DNA of 64,000 nt from CAVWNR01 sp963756525 (GCA_963756525.1 CAVWNR010000009.1:248001-312000); one strand, 5' to 3'. Shown: positions 50,730-59,514, counted from the stretch's first letter. Numbers and translations are program-made. Notes: generated by a model from the letters alone, not told the origin.

Positions 50730-52079
50730 ATGTTGACGGTGGCGCGGCTGACCGAACAGGTCGAATGCGGCGGGATCGATACGGTGATCGTGGCCTTCAC
50801 CGACATGCAGGGACGGCTGCAAGGCAAGCGGATGCACGCCCAGTTCTTCCTCGACGAGGTGCTCGCGCACGGCACGGAGGGGTGCAACTACCTGCTCGCG
50901 GTGGACGTCGACATGAACACCGTCGACGGATACGCGATCAGCTCGTGGGAACGCGGGTACGGCGACATGCGCTTCGACCCGGACCTATCCACGCTGCGGC
51001 TGCTGCCGTGGCTGCCGGCCACCGCGATGGTGCAGTGCGATCTGGCCTGGCTCGACGGCACGCCGGTGCGCCCGTCGCCCCGGCAGGTGCTGCGCGGCCA
51101 ACTCGAGCGGGCGGACCGGCTCGGGTGCACGGTGCTGGCCGGCACCGAGCTGGAGTTCATCGTCTTCGATGACAGCTACGAGCAGGCATGGGAGCGTGGC
51201 TACCGCGACCTCACCCCGGCCAACCGGTACAACGTCGACTACTCGGTGCTCGGCACGTCGCGGGTCGAGCCGCTATTGCGCGATATCCGCAACGGCATGT
51301 ACCGCGCCGGGATGGTGGTCGAGTCCGCGAAGGGCGAGTGCAACCTCGGCCAGCACGAGATTGCGTTCCGCTACACGGACGCGCTGCGGACCGCCGACAA
51401 CCACGCGGTCTACAAGAACGGGGCCAAGGAGATCGCCGCCGCGCACGGCAAGTCCATCACGTTCATGGCCAAGTTCGACCAGCGCGAGGGCAGCTCCTGT
51501 CACATCCATATGAGCCTGCGCGGGCACGACGGCGGGCTGGTCTTCGTCGACGAGTCCCGCCCGGGCGGGCACAGGGCGATGTTCGACCAGTTCATCGCCG
51601 GCGTGCTGGCCACGCTGCGCGAGTTCACCCTGCTGTACGCGCCGAACGTCAACTCCTACAAGCGGTTCCAGCCGGGCTCGTTCGCGCCCACCGCGGTCGC
51701 CTGGGGGCACGACAACCGCAGCTGCGCGCTGCGCGTGGTCGGGCACGGCGCCGGGCTGCGGGTGGAGAACCGGGTACCCGGCGGTGACGTGAATCCGTAC
51801 CTGGCGCTGGCCGGCATGCTCGCCGGCGGGCTTTCCGGCATCGAACACGCGCTGGCCTTGGAGCAGCCGTTCGCCGGCAACGCCTATGCCTCGGACAAGC
51901 CGCACGTGCCCAGCACGCTGCGCCAGGCCCGCGACGCGTTCGCCACGTCCGAACTGGCGCACAAGGCGTTCGGCGACGACGTCGTCGAGCACTACGTCAA
52001 CGCCGCCGACGTCGAACTCGCCGCCTTCGACGCGGCGGTCACCGACTGGGAACGGGTCCGCGGATTCGAGAGGCTCTGA
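50730..52079 (+). CDS. Glutamine-synthetase-like gamma-glutamylpolyamine synthetase
   Basis: A 449-residue member of the glutamine synthetase family. The ATG at 50730 has TAGGAGA upstream. Active-site segments are present: VLAGTELEFIVFDDSYEQAW, GMVVESAKGECNLGQHEIAF, KSITFMAKFDQREGSSCHIH and NSYKRFQPGSFAPTAVAWGH with the ATP/glutamate-binding DNRSCALRVVGHG. In this family the operon mates decide the role. With a permease, an aldehyde dehydrogenase and a gamma-glutamyl-GABA hydrolase, it most likely joins glutamate to putrescine, another polyamine or ethanolamine (PuuA, GlnA3 and GlnA4 type) rather than making glutamine. The usual adenylylation tyrosine motif was not seen. Confidence 0.88.
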   Translation: MLTVARLTEQVECGGIDTVIVAFTDMQGRLQGKRMHAQFFLDEVLAHGTEGCNYLLAVDVDMNTVDGYAISSWERGYGDMRFDPDLSTLRLLPWLPATAMVQCDLAWLDGTPVRPSPRQVLRGQLERADRLGCTVLAGTELEFIVFDDSYEQAWERGYRDLTPANRYNVDYSVLGTSRVEPLLRDIRNGMYRAGMVVESAKGECNLGQHEIAFRYTDALRTADNHAVYKNGAKEIAAAHGKSITFMAKFDQREGSSCHIHMSLRGHDGGLVFVDESRPGGHRAMFDQFIAGVLATLREFTLLYAPNVNSYKRFQPGSFAPTAVAWGHDNRSCALRVVGHGAGLRVENRVPGGDVNPYLALAGMLAGGLSGIEHALALEQPFAGNAYASDKPHVPSTLRQARDAFATSELAHKAFGDDVVEHYVNAADVELAAFDAAVTDWERVRGFERL

Positions 52080-52080
52080 C

Positions 52081-53436
52081 GTGCACGAGGTAATCGATCC
52101 GGCCACCGAGCAGATGGTCGCCATGGTCGAACCGGCCGGCGCCGAGCAGGCCGACGAGGCCATCGCACGCGCGCAGGCGGCGTCCCCGGCCTGGCGCGCC
52201 GTCGCGCCGCCCGACCGGGCGCGGCTACTGCGCCGCTTCGCCGAGCAGGTCGACGAGCACGTCGAGGAACTGGCCTGGTTGGAAGTGCGCAATGCCGGAC
52301 ATACGATCGCCAACGCACGCTGGGAGGCGGGCAACGTCCGCGACGTGCTGTACTACTACGCCGCCGCGCCGGAACGGCTCTTCGGCCGGCAGATCCCCGT
52401 CGCCGGCGGCCTGGACGTCACGTTCCGCGAACCCCTCGGCGTGGTCGGGGTGATCGTCCCGTGGAACTTCCCAATGCCCATCGCCGGCTGGGGATTCGCC
52501 CCCGCGCTCGCAGCGGGCAACACCGTCGTGCTCAAACCGGCCGAGCTCACCCCGCTCACCGCGATCCGCCTCGGCGAACTCGCCCTGGCAGCGGGTATCC
52601 CGGACGGTGTGTTCACCGTGCTGCCCGGCCGCGGCGACGTTGTCGGTACGCGGTTCGTCACCCACCCCGCCGTGCGCAAGATCTGCTTCACCGGCTCCAC
52701 CGCGGTCGGGCAGCAGATCATGCGCGGCGCCGCCGAGCAGGTCAAGCGGGTCACCCTGGAACTCGGCGGGAAAAGCGCCAACATCGTCTTCGCCGACGCC
52801 GACCTGGACCGCGCCGCCGCCACCGCCCCCTACGGCGTGTTCGACAACGCCGGGCAGGACTGCTGCGCCCGCAGCCGCATCCTCGTCCAAGACTCGGTGT
52901 ACGACCGGTTCCTCGAGCTGCTCGAGCCGGCCGTGAAAGCTGTCATGGTGCTGCCGCCGGGCGACGAGCGCGCCGAAATGGGGCCGCTGATCAGCGCCGC
53001 CCAGCGAGACCGGGTGGCGTCCTACGTCGATGAACAGCAGGTCGCCTTCCGCGGCGACGCCCCGACCGGCCCCGGGTTCTGGTACCCACCCACCGTCGTG
53101 CTGCCCCGCGAGCCGTCCGACCCGGTGTGGCGCGAAGAAGTGTTCGGCCCGGTCGTCGCCGTGCTCCCGTTCACCGACGAAGCCGACGCGATCGCCAAGG
53201 CGAACGACAGCGACTACGGCCTGTCCGGGTCGATCTGGGCCCGAGACATCGGCCGCGCGATCCGAGTCGCCCGCGGCATCGAGTCGGGCAATCTCTCGGT
53301 GAACTCGCACTCCTCGGTGCGCTACTCGACACCATTCGGCGGGTTCAAACGATCCGGCCTCGGGCGGGAGCTAGGCCCCGATGCCCTCGACGCGTTCACC
53401 GAGGTCAAGAACGTCTTCATCGCAACGGAGGAATGA
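52081..53436 (+). CDS. Aldehyde dehydrogenase (PuuC-like)
   Basis: A 451-residue NAD(P)-dependent aldehyde dehydrogenase. The GTG directly after the synthetase stop is used as start. The coenzyme region (PLGVVGVIVPWNFPMPIAGW, NTVVLKPAELTPLTAIRL) and the catalytic residues are present: Glu in RVTLELGGKSANIVF and Cys in DNAGQDCCARSRILVQDS (first of the two cysteines). PEVFGPV-type EEVFGPVVAVLPF and the C-terminal PFGGFKRSGLGRELGP complete it. Length is slightly short, missing part of the N-terminal arm. In the pathway it should oxidise a gamma-glutamyl-aminoaldehyde to the acid. Confidence 0.92.
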   Translation: MHEVIDPATEQMVAMVEPAGAEQADEAIARAQAASPAWRAVAPPDRARLLRRFAEQVDEHVEELAWLEVRNAGHTIANARWEAGNVRDVLYYYAAAPERLFGRQIPVAGGLDVTFREPLGVVGVIVPWNFPMPIAGWGFAPALAAGNTVVLKPAELTPLTAIRLGELALAAGIPDGVFTVLPGRGDVVGTRFVTHPAVRKICFTGSTAVGQQIMRGAAEQVKRVTLELGGKSANIVFADADLDRAAATAPYGVFDNAGQDCCARSRILVQDSVYDRFLELLEPAVKAVMVLPPGDERAEMGPLISAAQRDRVASYVDEQQVAFRGDAPTGPGFWYPPTVVLPREPSDPVWREEVFGPVVAVLPFTDEADAIAKANDSDYGLSGSIWARDIGRAIRVARGIESGNLSVNSHSSVRYSTPFGGFKRSGLGRELGPDALDAFTEVKNVFIATEE

Positions 53437-53439
53437 GAT

Positions 53440-54207
53440 ATGGCAGGCAGGGTCGATGCAAGAGTCGCGGTCATCACCGGCGGCTGCAGTGGGATAGGGC
53501 TGGCCAGCGTGCGCCGGCTCGCCGCCGAAGGTGGCCGGACCGTCATCGGCGACCTGGACGACGAGCGCGGCAAGCCGATCGCCGACGAGGTCAGCGGGCT
53601 CTACGTGCACTGCGACGTCACCGACCCCGAGCAGGTGCGGGCACTGTTCCAGACCGCTCACGACACCTACGGCAGCGTCGACATCGCCTTCAACAACGCC
53701 GGAATCTCCCCGCCCGAGGACGACTCCATCCTCACCACCGGACTGGAAGCATGGCGGCGCGTCCAGGAAGTCAACCTCACCAGCGTCTACCTGTGCTGCC
53801 GGGCCGCGCTGCCCTACATGCTCGAGCAGAAACGCGGCTCGATCATCAACACCGCCTCCTTCGTCGCCGTAATGGGCGCCGCCACCTCGCAGATCTCTTA
53901 CACCGCAAGCAAAGGCGGCGTGCTCGCGCTCTCCCGCGAGCTCGGCGTGCAGTTCGCCCGCGACGGGGTGCGCGTCAACGCCCTGTGCCCCGGCCCGGTG
54001 AATACCCCCCTTCTGAAGGAACTCTTCGCCAAAGATCCCGAACGTGCAGCCCGCCGACTGGTGCACATCCCCATCGGCCGGTTCGCCGAAGCCGACGAAA
54101 TCGCGGCCGCCGTGCTCTTCCTCGCCAGCGACGACGCCAGCTTCATCACGGCCTCCACCTTCCTCGTCGACGGCGGCATCAGCGGCGCCTACGTCACCCC
54201 GCTATGA
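53440..54207 (+). CDS. Short-chain dehydrogenase/reductase
   Basis: A 255-residue classical SDR. The NAD-binding TGGCSGIGLASVRRL, the NNAG motif (IAFNNAGISPPEDD), the catalytic Ser in SIINTASFVAVMG and YTASKGGVLALSRE (Tyr and Lys) are complete, followed by the PG motif (RVNALCPGPVNTPLLKELF) and the FLVDGGISGAY end. An ordinary FabG-like enzyme by sequence. In this operon it stands where PuuB-type oxidase is found in enteric bacteria, but an SDR cannot carry out amine oxidation of that kind. Its exact step is open; a hydroxy or carbonyl intermediate is likely. Confidence 0.92.
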   Translation: MAGRVDARVAVITGGCSGIGLASVRRLAAEGGRTVIGDLDDERGKPIADEVSGLYVHCDVTDPEQVRALFQTAHDTYGSVDIAFNNAGISPPEDDSILTTGLEAWRRVQEVNLTSVYLCCRAALPYMLEQKRGSIINTASFVAVMGAATSQISYTASKGGVLALSRELGVQFARDGVRVNALCPGPVNTPLLKELFAKDPERAARRLVHIPIGRFAEADEIAAAVLFLASDDASFITASTFLVDGGISGAYVTPL

Positions 54208-54848
54208 CCCCTGTCGTCGGGATCGGCTGCTACCTCGAACCCGCCTCCTGGGGCGCGTGGCGGGACGTGCCCGCCGCGCTGCTCCCGCACGCCTACATCC
54301 AGCACGTGCAGCACGCCGGCGGCGCACCCGTGCTGTTCTCGCCCGGCACCGATACCTCGGCGCTGGTCGGTCGGCTCGACGCCCTCATCCTCTCCGGCGG
54401 CCCGGACATCGACCCAGCGCGCTACGGCGCCACTCCGCACCCCGCCGCGCAGCACCCGCGCCCGGAACGAGACGCCGTGGAGATGGCCCTGCTGTCCGAG
54501 GCGATCCAGGCCGACCTGCCGGTGCTCGGCATCTGCCGCGGCATGCAACTCATGGCCGTGGCCGCCGCCGGCACGCTCGACCAGCACCTCCCCGACCAAC
54601 TCGGCCACCACGACCACTCCCCCGCTCTCGCCCAGTACGGCACACACCGCGTCGACATCACCCCCGGCAGCCGCCTGCACGCCATCCTCGGCGACACCGT
54701 CGACGTCCCGAGCTACCACCACCAAGCCGTCCGCACCCACCCCGGATACACCGCCACCGCCCGCGCACCCGACGGCACCCTCGAAGCCATCGAGCACCCC
54801 GCTGCCCGCTTCCGCCTCGCTGGCACCCCGAAGCCGACAGATAGATGA
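54204..54848 (+). CDS. Gamma-glutamyl-GABA hydrolase (PuuD-like, class I amidotransferase fold), 3' end frameshifted
   Basis: A 214-residue glutamine-amidotransferase-like hydrolase (peptidase C26). Its ATG overlaps the SDR stop (ATGA). The fold is clear: VGIGCYLEPASWGAWRDVPA, LDALILSGGPDIDPARYG, the nucleophile elbow LPVLGICRGMQLMAVAAAG with catalytic Cys, HHDHSPALAQYGTHRVDI and SYHHQAVRTHPGYT. The normal end has the catalytic His-Glu in QWHPE, but here the frame gives FRLAGTPKPTDR and stops. The bases for WHPEADR are present one frame over and followed at once by TAG. So a small deletion removed the active His/Glu, or this is an assembly error. Without it the hydrolase would be inactive. 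Confidence 0.8.
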   Translation: MTPVVGIGCYLEPASWGAWRDVPAALLPHAYIQHVQHAGGAPVLFSPGTDTSALVGRLDALILSGGPDIDPARYGATPHPAAQHPRPERDAVEMALLSEAIQADLPVLGICRGMQLMAVAAAGTLDQHLPDQLGHHDHSPALAQYGTHRVDITPGSRLHAILGDTVDVPSYHHQAVRTHPGYTATARAPDGTLEAIEHPAARFRLAGTPKPTDR

Positions 54849-55719
54849 GATGATCGGGTTGTTCACGAATCTCCGGGAGGTCGGATCCAGCGGCCGTGAG
54901 CACGAGACCCAGCGGCGCCAACACAGGCTAAGGACTCGGTATGGCACAGCCCATTGCAGCCGGGCCGGCCAGCAGCCTGCAACGGCCGGTGGCCTTGCGG
55001 GCAAGGTGCGGCCAGAGCGGGCGCACGATCGGGCAAGGTGTGCTGACCGACCCAGCGCCGCCGAACAGGCTCAGACACAACCCGCCGGACCGACCTCGCG
55101 GGAGCGCCGCGGCAAGCACGCCGGGGTTCATCACGCTGCGCCGCCCACCGTGCCGGCCCTGCGCTCGAGCAGCTGTGAGAGCGCGTCGCGCTGGAGCTGG
55201 GCGTCCTGGGTGCGGGTGCTGACCCCGGCTATAACCGACGAGCGCCATCCCCGCACCGTGTCAGAACTGGTCGCAGAAGATCGGCAGCGAGCCGGCGGTT
55301 GCGAGCCGGCTTCTGGACACGCACGGCAGGGCGTGTCGTCCGAGGTGTTGATCGTCGCGGAAGCGAACGATTCCGACACGGCCGCGCCGGATGCGGATCT
55401 CCTACCAACCGCCCGACCTTTGCAATCAGTAACTCGACGCCGCGTGGTTGAAGCGTCCGGAGACGCCGATGAGCGCGAACATCACAGCTCGTCCGCTCAT
55501 TGTTGAATGGGAGATCGAGGCCGTTCACATGAGGTTGCTGACTCGCTCGGTCTTGCCGATGCGCTGCTGATCATCTACCGCCGGCAGGGCAGTCCCGGCG
55601 GCGAGCGGCGTCGCGGTGGCGAGTGCGTCGGCCGCGGGGTGCGGCCCCGGGATATGCACGGCGGCCAGGGCGGCTGGTGTCAGGGTTGGTGGGCGAGTCG
55701 CGGTCGGCTGACGTCTGCG
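54849..55719. other. Stretch without a recognisable gene
   Basis: About 870 bp downstream of the polyamine-type operon. Frames on both strands are long but low in protein character, with no ribosome sites or domains that I can support. Confidence 0.35.
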
Positions 55720-56187
55720 CTAGGGGTTTCGGGAGTTGATCCGGGGCTGGTCGGCGTTGGTGGCGTGGTCGTCGCGCCGCTGGGTGTGGCGGTGTGGGAG
55801 GAGTGCACCGGCGGCGGCGGTGAGCACGGCGACGGTTTCGGCGAGCGTGGTGGTGATTTTGCTGGTGTACCAGGCGGGTTCGTACATGTTCGGTAGCGGG
55901 CCAAGGGATCCGACGTCGACGTAGCGGTAGAGGAGCACCGCGCCGAGGGCGCTGGCCGCGACGAGGAACGCGAACGCGTAGGCGACGCGGGCACCGGTGG
56001 CGAGCACGAGCAGCGCGGCCGCGATGGCCAGCGCGCCTGCGGCGTAGAACAGGGACGTTTGGCTGAGCTGTCCGGGGCCGCCCGGCGGTTGGCTGGGCGC
56101 GAGGCTGAGGTGGATGTAGGCGTCGACGGCTAGCGCGGCCGCGGTGGCAAGCCGCAGCAGGAGCCGGGCCGGGTTGCGGGTGGGCAT
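55720..56187 (-). CDS. Four-helix membrane protein
   Basis: A 155-residue membrane protein. Hydrophobic segments appear at about residues 9-26, 45-62, 66-88 and 108-128 (for example LFYAAGALAIAAALLVLATG and AYAFAFLVAASALGAVLLYR), with a charged tail. The DAYIHLSL near the N-terminus and YVDVGSLGPLPNMYEPAWY loop recur in small actinobacterial membrane proteins found next to cupredoxins. Seven bases separate it from the cupredoxin gene upstream, so both are probably co-transcribed. Function unknown. Confidence 0.72.
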   Translation of the reverse strand: MPTRNPARLLLRLATAAALAVDAYIHLSLAPSQPPGGPGQLSQTSLFYAAGALAIAAALLVLATGARVAYAFAFLVAASALGAVLLYRYVDVGSLGPLPNMYEPAWYTSKITTTLAETVAVLTAAAGALLPHRHTQRRDDHATNADQPRINSRNP

Positions 56188-56193
56188 GACCGG

Positions 56194-56622
56194 TCACCGC
56201 ACGGTGAGGGTGGCGTGCATGTTGGCGTGGTAGGTGCAGTGGAACGGGTAGCTGCCGGCGGTGGCCGGTGCGGTGAACGTCGCGGTGCCTGAGGCCGGGA
56301 TCGTGACGCCGAAGGCGTGGCCGGTGTCCGCGGTGACGGTGTGCGCGACGTCGTCCTTGTTGTGCACGGTGATCGTCGCGCCGGCGGGCACCGAGGGCGG
56401 CACGGAGTAGGCGAAGCCGTGGATGGTGATTACGGCTGCGGCCGCCGCCGGCGAACTGCTGGACGGCGGCTGCGCCGCGGTCGTCGTCGCCGACGTCGAG
56501 GCCGGCGCCCGGGCCGTCGCAGGAGCCGCGGTGGAGTGGGTGCCGGGTTTGCTGGCGCTGCAGCCGGCCAGCGTCACCGCGATCAACACCGCGGTGGTTA
56601 GAAGAATTGGTCGTCTCATCAT
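56194..56622 (-). CDS. Cupredoxin-domain lipoprotein
   Basis: A 142-residue blue-copper-type lipoprotein. Start at 56622, the first of two adjacent ATGs. The signal ends in a lipobox (TLAGC), then a Thr/Ala/Pro-rich linker. The plastocyanin-like domain shows all four type 1 copper ligands: His in NKDDVAHTVTADTGHAFG, then Cys, His and Met in YPFHCTYHANMHATLTV. It should be attached to the outside of the membrane and carry electrons or copper. It pairs with the small membrane protein downstream and is divergent from the CHRD gene. Confidence 0.9.
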   Translation of the reverse strand: MMRRPILLTTAVLIAVTLAGCSASKPGTHSTAAPATARAPASTSATTTAAQPPSSSSPAAAAAVITIHGFAYSVPPSVPAGATITVHNKDDVAHTVTADTGHAFGVTIPASGTATFTAPATAGSYPFHCTYHANMHATLTVR

Positions 56623-56839
56623 GGGCGCCTTTCGTCGAGCGGGCGGCCGGTGCGGTCCGGGCACGCGTGTGAGAGCTATTCGCGGTGGCCGGGCGCATCG
56701 GTTCCACCTCCGCCCGGGAGTGCGCGCAAAAAACCGCAACTCCGTGGATGGAACCGCCGGCTGGCCGCGGCACGAACAGTGCGTGAACCCGATAGCACGC
56801 GCCGGGACGGTCCCGGTGCTGTCCGGAAGGGAAAGCGAC

Positions 56840-57622
56840 ATGAACAAATCCCTGCTCCTCATGGCCCCGGTCGCGGCGTTCGGCGCGGCGGCGTTAGCGC
56901 TCGCGCCGGCGGCATCCGCGCAGCCGGCGGCGATGTATCAGGCCACGCTGAATCCGCTCAACCACGCGAGCGGGTCGGGCTCGCTGATGCTGATGCTCAG
57001 CGGCAGCCAGGCCACGGTCACCGAGCACGTGACCGGGCTGGCGGCCACGTTCGGCGGCGCCGCATATCCGCACGTGCAGCACATCCACATCGGCGCGCAG
57101 GGCGTGTGCCCGCCGATGTCGGCGGACACCAACGGCGACGGGGTGATCAGCACCACCGAGGGCGCCCCGTTCTACGGCGGCATCGGCACCACGCTGTCGG
57201 TCAGCGGGGACACCAGTCCGGCCGCGGGCACCGACATCAAGATCGCCCCGTCCGGTGGCAGCTTCGACTACTCGCGCACGATCACCCTGGACGCGGCGAC
57301 GCTGGCGTCGGTCACGGCGGGCAAAGCGGTGATCGTGGTACACGGCCTGGACCCGACGACGCTGTCCAAGCAGGCGCAAGGTGAGAAGAGCGACCTGGTG
57401 CCGTCGCTGCCGCTGGCCGCCACCTCGCCGGCACTGTGCGGCACGCTGGTGGCCTCGCAGATGACCGCCGTGCCGGGCGGCCCGCCGAACACCGGCGGCG
57501 GCAGCACCGCGGGACTGCAGGACGAGTCGCTGTTGTTCGCCGGCGGCGGGCTGCTGGCGGCCGCGGGCCTGGCCGGCGCCGGAACGCTCGCGCTGCGTCG
57601 GCGCACCGCCCGGCAGAGCTGA
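56840..57622 (+). CDS. Secreted CHRD-domain protein, probable class F sortase substrate
   Basis: A 260-residue exported protein. The signal peptide (MNKSLLLMAPVAAFGAAALA) ends near SAQPAA. A CHRD domain follows: YQATLNPLNHASGSGSLMLM, VTGLAATFGGAAYPHVQHIH and the late IVVHGLDPTTL; two cysteines are typical. The C-terminus resembles a sorting signal: VPGGPPNTGGGSTAG at about 210-224, a hydrophobic stretch (LLFAGGGLLAAAGLAGAGTL) and RRRTARQS. The next gene, 13 bp downstream, is a class F sortase, which in actinobacteria is usually next to a protein of this kind. GGAAGGG precedes the start. Anchoring to the wall or membrane is an inference. Confidence 0.85.
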   Translation: MNKSLLLMAPVAAFGAAALALAPAASAQPAAMYQATLNPLNHASGSGSLMLMLSGSQATVTEHVTGLAATFGGAAYPHVQHIHIGAQGVCPPMSADTNGDGVISTTEGAPFYGGIGTTLSVSGDTSPAAGTDIKIAPSGGSFDYSRTITLDAATLASVTAGKAVIVVHGLDPTTLSKQAQGEKSDLVPSLPLAATSPALCGTLVASQMTAVPGGPPNTGGGSTAGLQDESLLFAGGGLLAAAGLAGAGTLALRRRTARQS

Positions 57623-57635
57623 GCGCGCCGGAGCG

Positions 57636-58361
57636 ATGAACCGCACCCGAGGCCGGGGTCGCCGCGGCTGGGCGCTGCCCGCCGCGGCGGCCCTGCTTCT
57701 CGCCCTGGCAGCAATCGTGCTGCTGACGGTCGCGTTCCGCGCGCAGCGGCATGCGCCGCAGCCCCCGGCCTCGATCGCCGGCGGCTATGCGTTGCCGACC
57801 ACCGCGCCGGCACCGGCCACGCACCCGCCGACGACTGCGCCGGTGCGCGCCGCGCCCACGTCGAAGAAACCCGCCGTGCGCGGGCCGATCCTGCCCCGCG
57901 CGGTGCCCACCCAGCTGAGCATCCCGGCCCTCGGCGTCGACTCCGACCTGCTGCAACTCGGGCTCAACCCGGACGGCACCGTGCAGGTCCCGCCGTTGAG
58001 TCGTGACTCCCGCGCCGGCTGGTACCGCTACTCACCGGCCCCTGGGCAGCTCGGACCCGCGGTGATCCTGGGGCACATCGACTCCGCCGCGTACGGGCCC
58101 GGGGTGTTCTTCAGACTCGGGGCGCTACGCCCCGGTGATCAGATCACCGTGGTCCGCGCGGACCGTACCGCCGCGGTGTTCCGCGTCGACGCCGTCGCGG
58201 AATACCCGAAGAACCACTTCCCGACGCTGACCGTCTACGGCAACACCGATCACGCCGCGCTGCGGCTGATCACCTGCGGCGGGAAGTTCGATTTCTCCGA
58301 ACGCAGCTACGACGACAACATCGTCGCGTTCGCCTCGCTGGTTTCCACCCACCCGGCCTGA
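57636..58361 (+). CDS. Class F sortase
   Basis: A 241-residue membrane-anchored transpeptidase. One N-terminal helix (WALPAAAALLLALAAIVLLT) is followed by a Pro/Thr/Ala-rich linker and the sortase beta barrel: TQLSIPALGVDSDLLQLGLN, GPAVILGHIDSAAYGPGVFF (catalytic His 147), LRLITCGGKFDF (Cys 214) and SERSYDDNIVAFA (Arg 223). The sequence VILGHIDS and LITCGG are the class F hallmarks. The enzyme should process the CHRD protein encoded 13 bp upstream. The start ATG follows GGAG. Confidence 0.93.
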   Translation: MNRTRGRGRRGWALPAAAALLLALAAIVLLTVAFRAQRHAPQPPASIAGGYALPTTAPAPATHPPTTAPVRAAPTSKKPAVRGPILPRAVPTQLSIPALGVDSDLLQLGLNPDGTVQVPPLSRDSRAGWYRYSPAPGQLGPAVILGHIDSAAYGPGVFFRLGALRPGDQITVVRADRTAAVFRVDAVAEYPKNHFPTLTVYGNTDHAALRLITCGGKFDFSERSYDDNIVAFASLVSTHPA

Positions 58362-58381
58362 ACCCCTGACAGGAGTGGATC

Positions 58382-59011
58382 ATGCTTCGTACCCGGCCTC
58401 GCCCTAGGCCTAGGTGGCTACCGGCCCTACTCGCCGTGCCGATTCTGTGCGCCGCCGGCTGCGCGTCTACCCACCCCGCCGCACACCAGGCGGTCACGAC
58501 GCCGATAACCACCGGCTCTGCCATGGCGGTCAGTCACCCGCCCGACCCGTCGGCCGAGCCGGACCCGGCCCGGTCGCCCGGCCCGTCGGCCGCGGCGCTA
58601 ATGGTGTGCGCGCCGGAGATCCGACACGCGGTGGCGACCATGCTGGCGCTGCCCGCCCCGCCGCCGGTCAGCACCAACTGGGCGCAGCAGATCTTCACCT
58701 GCACCTACCGGTTGTCGGCCGGGCGGCTCGTGCTCTCCGTGCACGACGCACCCGACCCGGCCTCCGGCCAGCGCTACTTCGACACGCTGCGCCGACGCCT
58801 CGCCCCGACCCAACCGCTGGCCGGGCTGGCCGGCCTCGGCCAACCCGGCTACACCACAGGTCAGGGCATCGTAGTCGTCGTCAAAGACGGCAAGACCCTG
58901 CAGGTCGACACCACCGGCCTGCCGGCACACAACGGACCACACCAGCAAAGCCGCGACGATCTCGCCTACGAGATCACCACCGATGTCCTGGGCTGCTGGA
59001 CCGGCAAATAG
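58382..59011 (+). CDS. Lipoprotein of unknown function
   Basis: A 209-residue lipoprotein. A basic start (MLRTRPRPRPRWLPALLAV) leads to the lipobox CAAGC. After a Pro/Ser-rich spacer the domain contains WAQQIFTCTYRLSAGRLVLS, VHDAPDPASGQRYFDTLRRR, AGLGQPGYTTGQGIVVVVKD and VLGCWTGK, with four cysteines. The arrangement resembles DUF3558-like or similar lipoproteins that are common in actinobacteria but I cannot name the family. It lies 20 bp after the sortase gene with a good site (AGGAG), so it is likely in the same transcript. Confidence 0.8.
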   Translation: MLRTRPRPRPRWLPALLAVPILCAAGCASTHPAAHQAVTTPITTGSAMAVSHPPDPSAEPDPARSPGPSAAALMVCAPEIRHAVATMLALPAPPPVSTNWAQQIFTCTYRLSAGRLVLSVHDAPDPASGQRYFDTLRRRLAPTQPLAGLAGLGQPGYTTGQGIVVVVKDGKTLQVDTTGLPAHNGPHQQSRDDLAYEITTDVLGCWTGK

Positions 59012-59038
59012 AACCCGCCAGCCGCTCGCGGCAGGTCG

Positions 59039-59416
59039 GTGAATCGGGTGGCGGCTTCGGCACCTCGGGACGGCGGCGGCGGGCCGTGGCTGACCATCGC
59101 GCGGCGTGGCCTGATTCTGCTGAACCGGGCGGCGTATCTGGCGCTGCATGGGCCGGCCGCGGTCGAACTGCTCTTCGACACGCGAGAGCGCATCCTGGCG
59201 TTGCGGCCGGTCGCGCCGACCGTCGAGCACGCCTACCCGGTCCGCGCGACGACCGATACACACACCGGGTCGTTCGTCATCTCGGCGTTCGCGTGCCTCA
59301 ACCACTACCGCATCGACCGCAGCGTCACGACACGATATCCGGCCTACCTGGACGGTGACCTGCTGTGCGCCAATCTCGACAACCCCGACACCCGGCGCAA
59401 CGACGAACGCCGATAG
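59039..59416 (+). CDS. Conserved hypothetical protein, paralogue 1
   Basis: A 125-residue cytoplasmic protein starting at GTG 59039. Core motifs are ARRGLILLNRAAYLALHGPA, VELLFDTRERILALRPVAPT and VEHAYPVR, then NHYRIDRSVTTRYPAYLDGD. The same motifs in the same order occur in the protein at 61872-62261, so the two are paralogues flanking the DUF4331 group. Such proteins occur singly in many actinobacteria; the function is unknown. Strand-rich N-terminus and the EHAYPVR segment suggest a small beta domain. Confidence 0.75.
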   Translation: MNRVAASAPRDGGGGPWLTIARRGLILLNRAAYLALHGPAAVELLFDTRERILALRPVAPTVEHAYPVRATTDTHTGSFVISAFACLNHYRIDRSVTTRYPAYLDGDLLCANLDNPDTRRNDERR

Positions 59417-59480
59417 CAGCAATAGCAGCCATTGAAGCGATGAACTGCCTCGGCCGGGACCTGGAAAAGTGTTCTTGACG

Positions 59481-59495
59481 CCCGCCACCGGCGGG
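59481..59495. terminator. GC-rich hairpin
   Basis: CCCGCC (59481-59486) pairs with GGCGGG (59490-59495) around a three-base loop, 65 bases after the end of paralogue 1. No U tract. Probable terminator separating it from the next unit. Confidence 0.5.
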
Positions 59496-59514
59496 GGCTA
59501 CTCGTTGACTGCCG

